A stretch of 48,107 bases of DNA from contig JAQTNV010000026.1 of the NCBI GenBank assembly GCA_028713675.1, forward strand, positions 1-48,107, read 5' to 3'. The DNA comes from a bacterium. GTDB lineage: Bacteria; Desulfobacterota; JAPLJL01. Made by a program: the position numbers and the translations under genes. The notes under the pieces were generated by a model. That model was not told the DNA's origin. It searched no databases and saw only the letters and a list, made by a program, of their open reading frames with translations. Positions 16,196 to 24,773 of the stretch are shown piece after piece. How positions within the stretch are numbered: position 1 is the first letter of the stretch; each line of letters opens with the position of its first letter.

Positions 16196-17719
16196 CTATT
16201 CCTTTTTCTCCCCTTCGACGGGCAAGTCCAATGATTTCCTTCTCTTCTTTCTCGCGTGTAAAACCCGGCGGACGGGCTTTGGGCGGCGAGGATACTTCAG
16301 GGGCCGGCCGCGGGTGGTGTGGGGCTTGGATGCCTTTTCCAGCCCCAGGCGGCGCATGCGGTATTTCAGACTGCTGAGATTGATGTTCAATTCCCGGGCG
16401 GTTTCCATCTGGTTCCAGCGGCATCTCTCCAAAATCCGGAGAATATACTGGGTTTCAAAAGCCTCCTTGGCTTTGCGGAGGGTATTTAAGCGATGCCGGC
16501 GGGGAGTGGCCCCGGCTTCGGCGGAAAAATCCTGAAAACTCTCAAAGCAGAATTCCATCGGCAGGTCCTCGATCGTAATCACCTCCCGGGGGACCACCGC
16601 CACCATCCGCTCGATCAAATTTTCGAGTTCCCGGATATTCCCGGGCCAGTTATACCGGGAGAAAAGCCTGATCACCTCCGCGGCCACTCCCTTCACTGAT
16701 TTGCGAAAGCGCTGGTTGTACCTTTCGATGAAAAGGTTGACGAGTTCCGGAATGTCTTCCAGCCGCTCCCGCAGGGGGGGCATCGTGATGGGAATGACGT
16801 TGAGCCGGTAATAAAGATCCTCGCGGAACTTGCCCGCCTCCACCGCCTTCTTCAAATCCAGATTGGTGGCGGCGATGATCCTGGTCTCGATCCGGATGGT
16901 TTTGCCTCCCCCCACTCTTTCGACCTCGCCGGATTGGATCACCCGGAGCAGCTTGGCCTGGAGATCGAAGGGCAGATCGCCGATTTCATCCAGAAAAATC
17001 GTGCCCCCGTTGGCCAGCTCGAATTTGCCGAAATGCATCTTGTGCGCTCCGGTGAAAGAGCCCTTTTCATGTCCGAACAGGGTGCTCTCCAGCAGGTCCT
17101 TGGGGATGGAAGCCAGATTGACCGTGACGAAAGGGGCTTCGGACCGATCGCTGTTTTGATGGATCAGACGCGCGAGCAAATCCTTGCCCGTGCCGCTTTC
17201 CCCCATCAGGAGAACGGTCGCCGGCAGGGGGGAGATGCGTTTCACCACATCGTAAATCGCCTGCATCTTCGAGGTCACGCCGAAGATGATGTCCCGGGGG
17301 ATTACCGACTCGATTTCGCAGGTGAGGTAACGGATTTTCCGGGCTTGTTCCTGCTTTTCGTAAATGCGGTTGACCAGGTTCAGCACCTCGTCGTAATTGA
17401 ATTCCTTGGTGATATAGTCGTAAGCGCCCAGCTTCATCGCGGCGACCGCTTTTTCCACCTCCCGCACCATGGTCACCATCACCACATCCACGTCGCCGAA
17501 TCTCTCCTTGATTCTCCGGAGAACTTCCATTCCGTCCATCCCGGGCATCATGATGTCCAGGAGGACGATCCGGACGTCTTCATTTTCAACCAGGGATAGA
17601 GCGGTCGCCCCGTCCGGGGCGGTCAGAACGGGATACTGACCGGTCAGCACCGCTTCCAGGGTTTCCCGGATGCTCGGGTCGTCATCGACAATCAGAATTT
17701 TGCCCAATTGTTTTGACAA
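16196..17719 (-). CDS. NtrC-type sigma-54-dependent response regulator with a basic AT-hook-like tail
   Basis: The 507-residue protein has a receiver (phospho-acceptor D55 in LLDIMMPGMDG, K105 in ITKEF). Its AAA+ domain has Walker A GESGTGKD (173-180), the sigma-54 contact loop GSFTGA (220-225), Walker B TIFLDEIG and the late NWPGNIRELENL. A Fis-type helix-turn-helix spans about 436-456. The loop has Ser where GAFTGA is usual, a tolerated variant. After the HTH comes an unusual tail of about 45 residues, rich in Arg and Lys, with TTRGRPLKYPRRPKP. RGRP is the core of an AT-hook. The start is TTG at 17719, as no ATG fits. The BtuB-like gene follows 12 bp downstream. A sigma-54-like promoter lies before the maturase gene, a possible target. 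No partner kinase is adjacent; the kinase at 8503-10230 is a candidate. Confidence 0.93.
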   Translation of the reverse strand: MSKQLGKILIVDDDPSIRETLEAVLTGQYPVLTAPDGATALSLVENEDVRIVLLDIMMPGMDGMEVLRRIKERFGDVDVVMVTMVREVEKAVAAMKLGAYDYITKEFNYDEVLNLVNRIYEKQEQARKIRYLTCEIESVIPRDIIFGVTSKMQAIYDVVKRISPLPATVLLMGESGTGKDLLARLIHQNSDRSEAPFVTVNLASIPKDLLESTLFGHEKGSFTGAHKMHFGKFELANGGTIFLDEIGDLPFDLQAKLLRVIQSGEVERVGGGKTIRIETRIIAATNLDLKKAVEAGKFREDLYYRLNVIPITMPPLRERLEDIPELVNLFIERYNQRFRKSVKGVAAEVIRLFSRYNWPGNIRELENLIERMVAVVPREVITIEDLPMEFCFESFQDFSAEAGATPRRHRLNTLRKAKEAFETQYILRILERCRWNQMETARELNINLSSLKYRMRRLGLEKASKPHTTRGRPLKYPRRPKPVRRVLHARKKRRKSLDLPVEGEKKE

Positions 17720-18613
17720 GATTAAATCATCCTTTTCATGCGGGGAAAAATGCGAATTTATTTATCCCAACCCCTCCGATAAATTGGTCTAAAATATGAT
17801 CATATATTATGAATATTTTGTCAAATATTAGTATGTTAATGAAGGCCGGCGGGGGGTATATATCTGTCTGTCAAAATAGCAAAGGGCATCCTCCTGCGCC
17901 AACTTGTCCGAAGATGCTTTAGCGTAGTCGGAGGCTCCGGAGGACAGGTAGGGCAGAGCCTCCGGCCCGTATGGGCCTACGGCCCGGAGGGAGCAAGGAG
18001 CGGTAGCCGCAGGCTTCAGCCTGCGAGAACGTAGGGCAAGGCTTTTCGATCAGATCCCGAGGCAATGTGGTCGAGGGAAGCCTTGCATATAATTGTAGTT
18101 GCCCGATTAATTCATCCCGTCAAGGACGGGATCGGGCGCTTTTAAAACCGCCTTCCCCCTGCCGTCATTCCGCACTTGATGCGGAATCCAGTCTTTTCTT
18201 TTATTGTCATCCCCGTGAAAACGGGGATCCAGGTATCTTTTCTGTTACCGTCATTCCGGCGGACCTTTCCTTCCGAAGCCAAATCCTTACGAAGCCTTGG
18301 CGTAGTTGGACTGGCGCAGGAGGAAACCGGAATCCCTCCCCTACCGTCATTCCGGCGGAAGCCGGAATCCAGTTCTTGTTTCTTCTTTCGCAATCGTCAA
18401 TCTATTTATCCCGAGTTCTTGCGAGGGATTTATCCCGAGGTCTTGCGAGGGATTTATCCCGAAGGGTTTATATGAGGGACAATCGTCAATTCTTTTTCGG
18501 CCGGAATCCAGTAATTTTTCTCTTGTTGTCATCCTCGCGGAAGCGGGGATCCAGGATTAATTTTAAAAAACAATAACGCCGATGAAATAAGGGAATGGAG
18601 GAGATCGTCCCGG
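17720..18613. repeat. Gene-free block of palindromic repeats
   Basis: No credible gene. Contents in order: an AT-rich stretch that may hold the promoter of the regulator gene; a GCGTAGTCGGA module (about 17893-17935); a GGCCC palindrome (17959-17990); hairpin unit copy C (18036-18086); a GTAGTTGCCCGAT...ATCGGGC module (about 18094-18138). Then follow at least four complete units of the GTCATTCC...GGAATCCAG type (18164-18192, 18206-18233, 18346-18372, 18528-18554). One further unit is split by an insert (18250-18337). Three tandem TTTATCCCGAGxTCTTGCGAGGGA-like units lie at about 18409-18478. Long reading frames across this block are made only of repeats. Confidence 0.8.
18036..18086. repeat. 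Hairpin unit, copy C, with a changed but complementary stem
   Basis: The arms GCAAGGCTT (18036-18044) and AAGCCTTGC (18078-18086) pair over nine bases. The core between them is the same as in copy A at 5051-5104, where the arms read CAGGCTT and AAGCCTG. Both arms carry the extra A/T of this copy. Confidence 0.85.
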
Positions 18614-18874
18614 TTAAATTCCTCGATATACTTCCCGACGATGGCCAACACTCAAAATATTTTTAATTTCTTCTGAGTCCTTTATCTGGTAAATCACCCG
18701 ATAATCCCCCACTTTTAAACGATGAAAATCGGTCCCTTTTAACTTGACCGATTGACGTGGACGAGGCTCGTTCACAAGATCCATTAACTTAATACCGATA
18801 CGCAAAGCTGTGTTTCTATCAATATTCTTAAGTTCCTTCTCCGCCTTTTTGGAAATTTCGACCCTGTAGGCCAC
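18614..18874 (-). CDS. RelE/ParE-family toxin
   Basis: The 86-residue protein has the RelE-type pattern: YRVEISKKAEKELKNID at the start, VKLKGTDFHRLKVGDYRVIYQI in the middle and VGHRREVY at the end. The conserved basic residues of the C-terminal strand are present. Toxins of this family cut mRNA at the ribosome (RelE) or act on gyrase (ParE); the VGDYRVIYQI and GHRREVY motifs favour the RelE side. The start is a GTG at 18874 that shares one base with the TAG of the antitoxin gene, so the pair is translationally coupled. The module sits at the edge of the repeat block and of the AT-rich accessory genes, which fits its usual mobility. Confidence 0.88.
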   Translation of the reverse strand: MAYRVEISKKAEKELKNIDRNTALRIGIKLMDLVNEPRPRQSVKLKGTDFHRLKVGDYRVIYQIKDSEEIKNILSVGHRREVYRGI

Positions 18875-19089
18875 TATCTGGTTTTTCCGGCATCCTGGAT
18901 TTCTTCAAGAACCTCGGACAGAGGGCGCGTCGGATCGTTTTTTCTTTCCATGGCAATGGAAATATCCATCAAGTCCCTCCGGAGCGAGCGATCACTGGCC
19001 AAGCGGGCTAAAACCAGGTTTTGTTCTTTTTTCGGAAGTGTTTTAAAGGCCGTCCAGAAAATCTCTGCTTTTGCTTCTGCCGCGGTCAT
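18874..19089 (-). CDS. Antitoxin partner of the RelE-family toxin
   Basis: The start was set at the ATG at 19089 because the site AAGGAGGATAAAGTC precedes it; the frame is open further upstream but without such a site. The 71-residue protein (MTAAEAKAEIF at the start, PLSEVLEEIQDAGKTR at the end) has an acidic, helical C-terminus of the kind that wraps a RelE toxin. I cannot place its N-terminal DNA-binding fold in a named family. Gene order antitoxin-toxin and the one-base overlap with the toxin gene support the call. Confidence 0.75.
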   Translation of the reverse strand: MTAAEAKAEIFWTAFKTLPKKEQNLVLARLASDRSLRRDLMDISIAMERKNDPTRPLSEVLEEIQDAGKTR

Positions 19090-19412
19090 GACTTTATCCT
19101 CCTTGCCAATCTGCTTGTTTAAAATTAGCACTTTTCGAGGCCGGACGCTATAAAATTATAGCGGTAAAAGCGGAATGCGGCATAAATCCGCATATACTTC
19201 AGCGGGAATCCAGTCCCCCTGCCGTCATTCCGGCGAAAGCCGGAATCCAGTATTTCTTTTATTACCTTAGCTCGCCGGCAATATCTTGGGATTCTTGACA
19301 GGAATTAAAAAGCAGATTCAAGACTCACAAAGCATCAAGTAACCAGCGTACCCTAAATATTTCCCATGTCAATTAGTAAAGTACGTCCCCAAGATTCGCA
19401 CAAATAATTTAA
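19090..19412. repeat. Gene-free gap with a palindromic GTCATTCC unit
   Basis: The gap holds one complete GTCATTCCGG...CCGGAATCCAG unit (19224-19250), a half unit ending GGGAATCCAG (about 19204-19214) and a CTATAAAATTATAG palindrome (about 19148-19161). Near the end is AGTACGTCCCCAAG, a word related to the GGGGACGTA pieces around 24170 and 25140. I see no gene. Confidence 0.7.
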
Positions 19413-20159
19413 TCAAAACAAAGATAAAGCCCGGAATTTATCATTAATATCAAGAACAGGCATTTGATCCCAAATTCGGCCCGAAAGAGTTCTACCGGTC
19501 TTCTTTTTATTAACTCCACCCCATTGTTTAAAGAAAAAAGGTATCTTTTCTGAGATACATTGATCTCTAATATCCTCAACCCATTTCTTTTTCATAGGTC
19601 GCGCTTTTGGACCAGATTCGCCTCCAACAATGACCCAGTTTATATTTTTCAAATTTAAATTTATTATTGGCCCCAGAAGAGGCTCAAAGGAAATAAACTT
19701 TATTTTTGCATTCGTTTCCCTAAGATGATTGATTCTAAAAGTATAGGCAGCATTTTCTACACTTACGCCCATCCAAACATTAGATGGCCATATTAATTTG
19801 TTATTTAATTCTAATAAGCGTTGCGATCGCTTTGTAAGTATTTGATATTTATGTATATTCGTTTGCATCATTATAATAAATATTTTATTTATGAATTCAA
19901 AAGGAATATTCTTATGAAAAAGATCACTCATTGAATTAACAAAAATCATTTTAGGGTTGTGTAATTTAAAAGGAGTATCTAAAAGATTTTCGTGTAACGT
20001 TAGATTAAATCCATTAATATAATTTTTTTGCCCCATGCTTTTTAATCGAAAAGCAAGCCGTTCGGCATAGCAATTTTTACATCCTAAACTTATTTTCGAA
20101 CATCCAGTAACTGGATTCCAGGTTAATTCTGTCCATTCAATTTTAGATTTAGTAGCCAT
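19413..20159 (-). CDS. Phage Gp37/Gp68-family protein (DUF5131), three-Cys protein
   Basis: The 248-residue protein has the DUF5131 signature: IEWTELTWNPVTGCSKISLGC near the start, with C20, C27 and C30 in a C-x6-C-x2-C arrangement, then MSDLFHKNIPF, ILTKRSQRLLE, WMGVSVEN, ISFEPLLGP, VIVGGESGPKARPM and FFFKQWGG. The family is found in phages and mobile elements; the three cysteines suggest an iron-sulfur cluster and a distant relation to radical SAM folds. The gene lies 6 bp after the TcmP gene, so the two form an operon, as known for the three-Cys-motif/TcmP pair. The base composition is far more AT-rich than in the core genes, a sign of transfer. The biological role of the pair is not established. 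Confidence 0.9.
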   Translation of the reverse strand: MATKSKIEWTELTWNPVTGCSKISLGCKNCYAERLAFRLKSMGQKNYINGFNLTLHENLLDTPFKLHNPKMIFVNSMSDLFHKNIPFEFINKIFIIMMQTNIHKYQILTKRSQRLLELNNKLIWPSNVWMGVSVENAAYTFRINHLRETNAKIKFISFEPLLGPIINLNLKNINWVIVGGESGPKARPMKKKWVEDIRDQCISEKIPFFFKQWGGVNKKKTGRTLSGRIWDQMPVLDINDKFRALSLF

Positions 20160-20165
20160 AAATCA

Positions 20166-21332
20166 TTATCCCTTCTTAGGAAATATTACTATAACTCCAT
20201 CACTAAAAGTAGATTCTCCTTTTATTTTACGCCTCTGATCAGAAGGAGGATACGTTATAATTTTTCCTTCAGATTCTAGTTTTAATAAAACTTTTTTATA
20301 ATTATTTTTCAAATAGGGTCTGCCTACATTATGTTCAAAATATATCTCTTTCATAGTTAAAGATTTTCCGGCGAACTCGCTCATTATCATATTTTCGAGA
20401 TCATCTAAAGGTCTCGCCAGTTCAAAAAGCAGCGGATATTTATTGTCGGCTGCACTATATACAAAACTTGGGACTCCTTGCTCTGACGAAGAACTATATT
20501 TAGACATAATACTCTTCATTATTTCGTATCCTAATGGATGTTTTGTTACAAAGATTAAATGATGACTTGTCTTCACTTTCTTTTCATTTTTAAAGCAGAA
20601 TGGCAAAACATATTGACCTTGCGCTTCTTTAAGAACAGAACACAATTCTTCAATTATCGTAAGTTCTCTCTCAGACGCATTAAGTCCAGGCAAAATACTT
20701 TTCAAATATTTTGCTTTATCTTGTCCAAATAATTCAGCCATATTCTCATCAAATAGGGGATTGCTTAGTCCCATATTTATTCGATTATAATTAAAGAAAA
20801 ATATACAATCACACCCAAAATCCTTAAGAAAAGCCGCTATAAGACGACCTGATAAACCCTTATATCCCCATGGATCAATAAATACTAAAGAAGGGATTAA
20901 GTTAACTTTTTCAAAAATACTGATTAAATCACCGCCAATGGTTTCATTGTAGATTTCAGGTTTATATTTTAACTTACTAATTCTGGGAATGGTTTTTATA
21001 GTATTTTCTAAAGATTCCGAGAAATCGGAATTTTTATCATTAAATATTGTAACAAGCATATTGCTTAAGTCATTATGATTTATAGCATACTCTAAAATTA
21101 CTACAGGAGTTGATTTGGTGCCGTCCTGATAAATTCCTGGTCCTGAAAATAAATCAATATATGCTAATTTATCACCACCAATATTTTTCACATTTGATAT
21201 CATTACATTAGCCCAAGCCATAAAATACTTCGAAACAATTTCGGTTTTTATTTGAGACTGTTCTTTTGACTCTTCAAAAAAATCCTGTTTCATATTTTCA
21301 TTTACCTTATCATATAGGGGTTTGGGGGACAT
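20166..21332 (-). CDS. tcmP: Three-Cys-motif partner protein TcmP
   Basis: The 388-residue protein matches TcmP (TIGR04474-type). It has the early QSQIKTEIVSKYFMAWANVM, then YIDLFSGPG (a methyltransferase-like glycine loop), a SLVFIDPWGYKGL motif and a winged-helix-like C-terminus. The name reflects its partner, the three-Cys protein encoded 6 bp downstream. Function is unknown; a nucleic-acid methyltransferase-like or repair role has been suggested from the fold, but I see no proof here. The start at 21332 lies inside a repeated leader element (21325-21360), so part of the N-terminus (MSPKPL) derives from it. An ATG at 21293 is an alternative. The gene is AT-rich and probably acquired together with the kinase-HD gene upstream. 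Confidence 0.88.
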   Translation of the reverse strand: MSPKPLYDKVNENMKQDFFEESKEQSQIKTEIVSKYFMAWANVMISNVKNIGGDKLAYIDLFSGPGIYQDGTKSTPVVILEYAINHNDLSNMLVTIFNDKNSDFSESLENTIKTIPRISKLKYKPEIYNETIGGDLISIFEKVNLIPSLVFIDPWGYKGLSGRLIAAFLKDFGCDCIFFFNYNRINMGLSNPLFDENMAELFGQDKAKYLKSILPGLNASERELTIIEELCSVLKEAQGQYVLPFCFKNEKKVKTSHHLIFVTKHPLGYEIMKSIMSKYSSSSEQGVPSFVYSAADNKYPLLFELARPLDDLENMIMSEFAGKSLTMKEIYFEHNVGRPYLKNNYKKVLLKLESEGKIITYPPSDQRRKIKGESTFSDGVIVIFPKKG

Positions 21333-21360
21333 TCTTTACTTTTTGACATTTGATTACCTT
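21325..21360 (-). repeat. Leader element copy 1, overlapping the tcmP start
   Basis: Read on the minus strand the element is AAGGTAATCAAATGTCAAAA followed by AGTAAAGAATGTCCCCC. The tcmP ATG is the second ATG in it. Related copies stand before the kinase-HD gene (24213-24254), the archaemetzincin-like gene (27736-27772) and the fibronectin-III lipoprotein gene (28832-28860). Confidence 0.75.
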
Positions 21361-21475
21361 CTATTATTATAAGGATGTAATTAGTTCATATATTATTTCA
21401 GACATTACAAAGACATGCTACTTTCCAAATTTTCGAAAGAGCTCGCTATATTTCTAATTTATTATGAAGATTAGT

Positions 21476-24103
21476 TCAAAATTCTCTAATAGTATTTTCT
21501 ACACATTCTTTTATATTTTCAGGACTTAATGCAGCCATTATTGTATCTCTTATTTCTGGGTTACAAAACACTCTACCTTTAGAGGCTATATTCATAAGTC
21601 TAAAAAACACTTTATTCCATACTTCAGAAACTCTTTCTCCCGTCTTCACTCTTATTAAATAATTTTTGTGAAGTCTTTCCGGTTCAGGAATAAATCTTAA
21701 CTTTTGTTTTGCTCCATAAACCGGTTCAGGGCAATCGCAAATAATTGCTTTTGGTGTGTTAAGTATGTCTAGAACTAAAGAAGTATTTTCTACAGCTAAC
21801 ATAGATACTTTTCTATATGATGTTCCAGATACAAAATTTTCGAATGCTTCTTTTATCTTATTTTGAAGTGCAATCTGGAAAGAAGATTCCTTAATAAGAT
21901 TTCTAAATTTAATAATTAAAGATTCTTTTTCTTCTTCTTCTGGATTTTCATTATGAATTGTTAATATTCTCTTATAAATCGATCTATCTTGAATCATATG
22001 AATCATTTTTTTCCCGACATCATCAGAATTCTTTTCAATCAACAATAAAATATCATCTATACAAATATTTTTAGTTTTTTTATCAAGAATTACTAATGAT
22101 TTTAATTCCTTATAAAAAGATTTATATTTTTGAATATCCGTTTGTTTAAGGATAGGTGATATTGATTCTCTAAGCATAGACCTCAATGCTCTTGCTGTAT
22201 GATGCCAATAAAGAGATTGATATAACAAATATCTTGCGAAAGTCACCGATTCTGCCGCAGTCTGACCTTTTTCATACGTACCTAATGTAAATGTTGTATT
22301 ACCACTGTCATCTTTAGTAATAATTGTGGTTAAATTCCTTATTAATCTATCAACGTCTATTAACTCACCATATTTCAGATAACAATTTAAACTATCTCTA
22401 ATTAAGTAATCAATTTTATCAGCATCAATTGGTCCATCAATAATAGAATTTAATAATTTGTGTTTAAGATTTCTTCTGAATAATCCACCTTCCTCTTTCA
22501 TAACATTTTTTACATTTTCAATATTAACTCCCCAACCCCAATCTTCATTTTCTATAATTTCTTTTATTGTTTTTCCTTTAAGATTTTTTGCATTTGAATA
22601 TAAAGCTTCTTGCGTAAATGATTCATGACTAACATTTTTATTTAATTCTTGAAATTCATGTGCAAGTGGATATTGGCCAAGATCATGTAATAAAGAAGCC
22701 AACATTATACTCTTAATGTCATTGATATTTATTAACTGTTTAAATATTGGATTATTAGGATCATTATATAAAGACTGAATGTATAAGCAACAATTTCTAA
22801 AAACACCAATAGAATGCTCGAATCTATTATGTGATGCAGTTGGATAAATAAGATTTACTAACCCAAGTTGAGGAACAAATGTTAATCTTGAAAATTGGGG
22901 ATGTTCTATTAACATTTTAATTCTTTCACTAAAGGGTGACGGTATTCCCTGGGAAATCTGTACTCTTTTTGAATAAAATACATTTAATTCAGGAATAGAA
23001 TCTAAAAAATGCTCACCAAATAATAATTTTTCAAAATCTTCATTGATTTGTTTAAAATCTGTATATTTTATTTCATTAAATTCTTGAACATCTAATTCCA
23101 TCCAAGTTTCTTTATAAACTGAAATATCTTCATTATCATGTAATTGTTTATTTCTTATGTCATCTACTTCTATATTTCTCATATTTTTTCCATCGAGTGT
23201 TCTGCAGGCAAGTAAATGCAAATATACAAAGTTATAATCATAAACAACCAAATCTGGAAATTTTTCGTTAATTAATGACAATATTTCCAATAAAGATTTA
23301 CCAAAAGAAAATATATCATAAGAATATTTAAAATCCTTAGGTTTCAAAGGTTTTCTTACTCTATTTTTACTAGACATTTGACGATATTCTAATTTTAAAT
23401 CAGGATGTGCATAAAATAATGTAAAACCTACAACATGATCTACTTCATCTTCTGTTTTAATTTTCGCGAATCCTAAATCACTCAATACTGGTCTGCAATT
23501 CAAATCAATCAATATATTGCTAGGTTTAATATCAAAATGAATTATATTATTTTTATGTAAATAAGTAATGGCCCTCGATATTTTATAAAATATTTCAGTA
23601 ATATTATTTGTGATTACTTTTAAATCTTTATTTGATGATGCATCTTTTAATAACTTTTTAACATATATTTTTAAATCTTTAGCATCATCTATATATTCCA
23701 TCATAAAAAAAGGAAATAATGGGTAATCATATTTAGAAAGATCGATTTCTCCCAATTTATAAAGTGAAATAATATTATTATGTCTTATTTTATTTAAGTA
23801 AATCATTTCATTTTTAACAGAATCTATTAATCCACTGCTTTTGGGCCTAGGTATTTTTAATGCTACATCGATTTCTCTGCCTGAATCTATTTTATTATCT
23901 TTTAAACCTATAATTAATCCTGCTCCTCCCATACCAATTGGTTTCACAAAATCGTAAGATACTTTTAGTTGATCATTTAACTTTTTTAATGCATATATGA
24001 CAATGCTTTGCTCTGTATCAAGAGAACCAGATGTTGTCTGTTCGTGTTTAAGATACATTTCTTTTAAGCACTTTATAAAATCTTTAGTTAAATCTGATGT
24101 CAT
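21476..24103 (-). CDS. Ser/Thr protein kinase fused to a SAMHD1-like HD phosphohydrolase
   Basis: Residues 50-300 form a protein kinase domain: glycine loop GMGGAG (57-62), Lys83 in VALKIP, catalytic HFDIKPSN (189-196; HFD for HRD) and DLG (209-211) in place of DFG. Residues 400-700 form an HD domain with the marks of SAMHD1/dGTPase-like enzymes: SRLTFVPQLGLVNLIYP, NRFEHSIGV (H430), LLHDLGQYPLAHEF (H473, D474) and DADKIDYLIRDS (D560-D565). All metal ligands are present. Known relatives of the HD part hydrolyse dNTPs. I infer that the kinase domain senses or controls and the HD domain acts on nucleotides, an architecture that would suit anti-phage defence. The gene is very AT-rich, followed by the tcmP pair, and preceded by a leader element at 24213-24254. 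The combination is unusual and I know no named system with it. Confidence 0.88.
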   Translation of the reverse strand: MTSDLTKDFIKCLKEMYLKHEQTTSGSLDTEQSIVIYALKKLNDQLKVSYDFVKPIGMGGAGLIIGLKDNKIDSGREIDVALKIPRPKSSGLIDSVKNEMIYLNKIRHNNIISLYKLGEIDLSKYDYPLFPFFMMEYIDDAKDLKIYVKKLLKDASSNKDLKVITNNITEIFYKISRAITYLHKNNIIHFDIKPSNILIDLNCRPVLSDLGFAKIKTEDEVDHVVGFTLFYAHPDLKLEYRQMSSKNRVRKPLKPKDFKYSYDIFSFGKSLLEILSLINEKFPDLVVYDYNFVYLHLLACRTLDGKNMRNIEVDDIRNKQLHDNEDISVYKETWMELDVQEFNEIKYTDFKQINEDFEKLLFGEHFLDSIPELNVFYSKRVQISQGIPSPFSERIKMLIEHPQFSRLTFVPQLGLVNLIYPTASHNRFEHSIGVFRNCCLYIQSLYNDPNNPIFKQLININDIKSIMLASLLHDLGQYPLAHEFQELNKNVSHESFTQEALYSNAKNLKGKTIKEIIENEDWGWGVNIENVKNVMKEEGGLFRRNLKHKLLNSIIDGPIDADKIDYLIRDSLNCYLKYGELIDVDRLIRNLTTIITKDDSGNTTFTLGTYEKGQTAAESVTFARYLLYQSLYWHHTARALRSMLRESISPILKQTDIQKYKSFYKELKSLVILDKKTKNICIDDILLLIEKNSDDVGKKMIHMIQDRSIYKRILTIHNENPEEEEKESLIIKFRNLIKESSFQIALQNKIKEAFENFVSGTSYRKVSMLAVENTSLVLDILNTPKAIICDCPEPVYGAKQKLRFIPEPERLHKNYLIRVKTGERVSEVWNKVFFRLMNIASKGRVFCNPEIRDTIMAALSPENIKECVENTIREF

Positions 24104-24212
24104 ATTTCATCTCCTTTTTTATAATTGTTTTGAAGGACGTTGATTCTTAAATTGCATGTTTCGGGGTACGTAGTTCCGTTATTTCCGTTATTTTATCTAA
24201 GGACGGACTAGG

Positions 24213-24254
24213 AGACGCTTTTTACTTCTTGACATTTGACTACCTTTTACGCTC
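24213..24254 (-). repeat. Leader element copy 2, upstream of the kinase-HD gene
   Basis: On the minus strand the element runs GAGCGTAAAAGGTAGTCAAA and then TGTCAAGAAGTAAAAAGCGTC. It lies about 110 bp before the kinase-HD start. Immediately beside it (about 24163-24205) are GTACGTAGTTCCGTT and TTTTATCTAAGGACG pieces that recur at about 25138-25236. Confidence 0.75.
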
Positions 24255-24371
24255 GAAAGATATTTGCTCAACATATCCCCCCTTACCCCTGCTCTTATCT
24301 CATAATTATGGGACATGATTTAAACATTGACTTGATTTAACGCATCAGAATTTCTGGACTAAATTGAAAAC

Positions 24372-24773
24372 TTAATTGAGCGATAACCCTTTCCTTCCAA
24401 TTTCACTAAAAGCTTTTTTAACCATCTTTAAGATAATGTCGTAATCAATTTTTTTTACGATGTAATCCTTCGCTCCGATTCTCATCGCTTCCACCACTAC
24501 CTCGGCATCTTTAACTATGCTCATCATAATCACCCAGATATCCGGGTAACTCTTTTTAACCTTTTCCAAAACTTCCATCCCATTTATTCCCGGCAGGATA
24601 ATATCCAGGAAAATTAGGCCGACTTCCTTTTCTTTTTTCAGGATTTCTAAAGCGGTTTCTCCATCTTCGGCAAAGAGTAATTGGTATTCTTTCTCTAAAA
24701 TTACCCCCATAATTTCCCGCATGCTTATATCATCATCCACGATCAGGATTTTTTTATGTTCAAAATTTTCCAT
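24372..24773 (-). CDS. Stand-alone response regulator receiver
   Basis: The 133-residue protein is a receiver domain with VDDDIS, the phospho-acceptor Asp in IFLDIILPGINGMEVL, Ser in MMSIVKDAE and Lys in YIVKK. Its end (GAKDYIVKKIDYD) resembles the receiver of the NtrC-type regulator at 16196-17719 (GAYDYITKEFNYD), so it may be a truncated or specialised relative of that regulator. No AAA+ or HTH part follows: the stop is normal, and the sequence after it is AT-rich and non-coding. No kinase gene is adjacent. Codon use is moderately AT-rich. It could receive phosphate from the kinase at 8503-10230, but nothing in the sequence shows this. Confidence 0.88.
   Translation of the reverse strand: MENFEHKKILIVDDDISMREIMGVILEKEYQLLFAEDGETALEILKKEKEVGLIFLDIILPGINGMEVLEKVKKSYPDIWVIMMSIVKDAEVVVEAMRIGAKDYIVKKIDYDIILKMVKKAFSEIGRKGLSLN

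Noticed and set aside
18400-18480. Three tandem units that could suggest a CRISPR array
   Set aside because: Units follow each other without unique spacers of constant length, and no cas gene is present.
18067-18576. A 169-codon open frame and several shorter ones over the palindromic repeats
   Set aside because: The coding appearance comes from repeats that lack stops; the products contain the same repeat-derived words several times.
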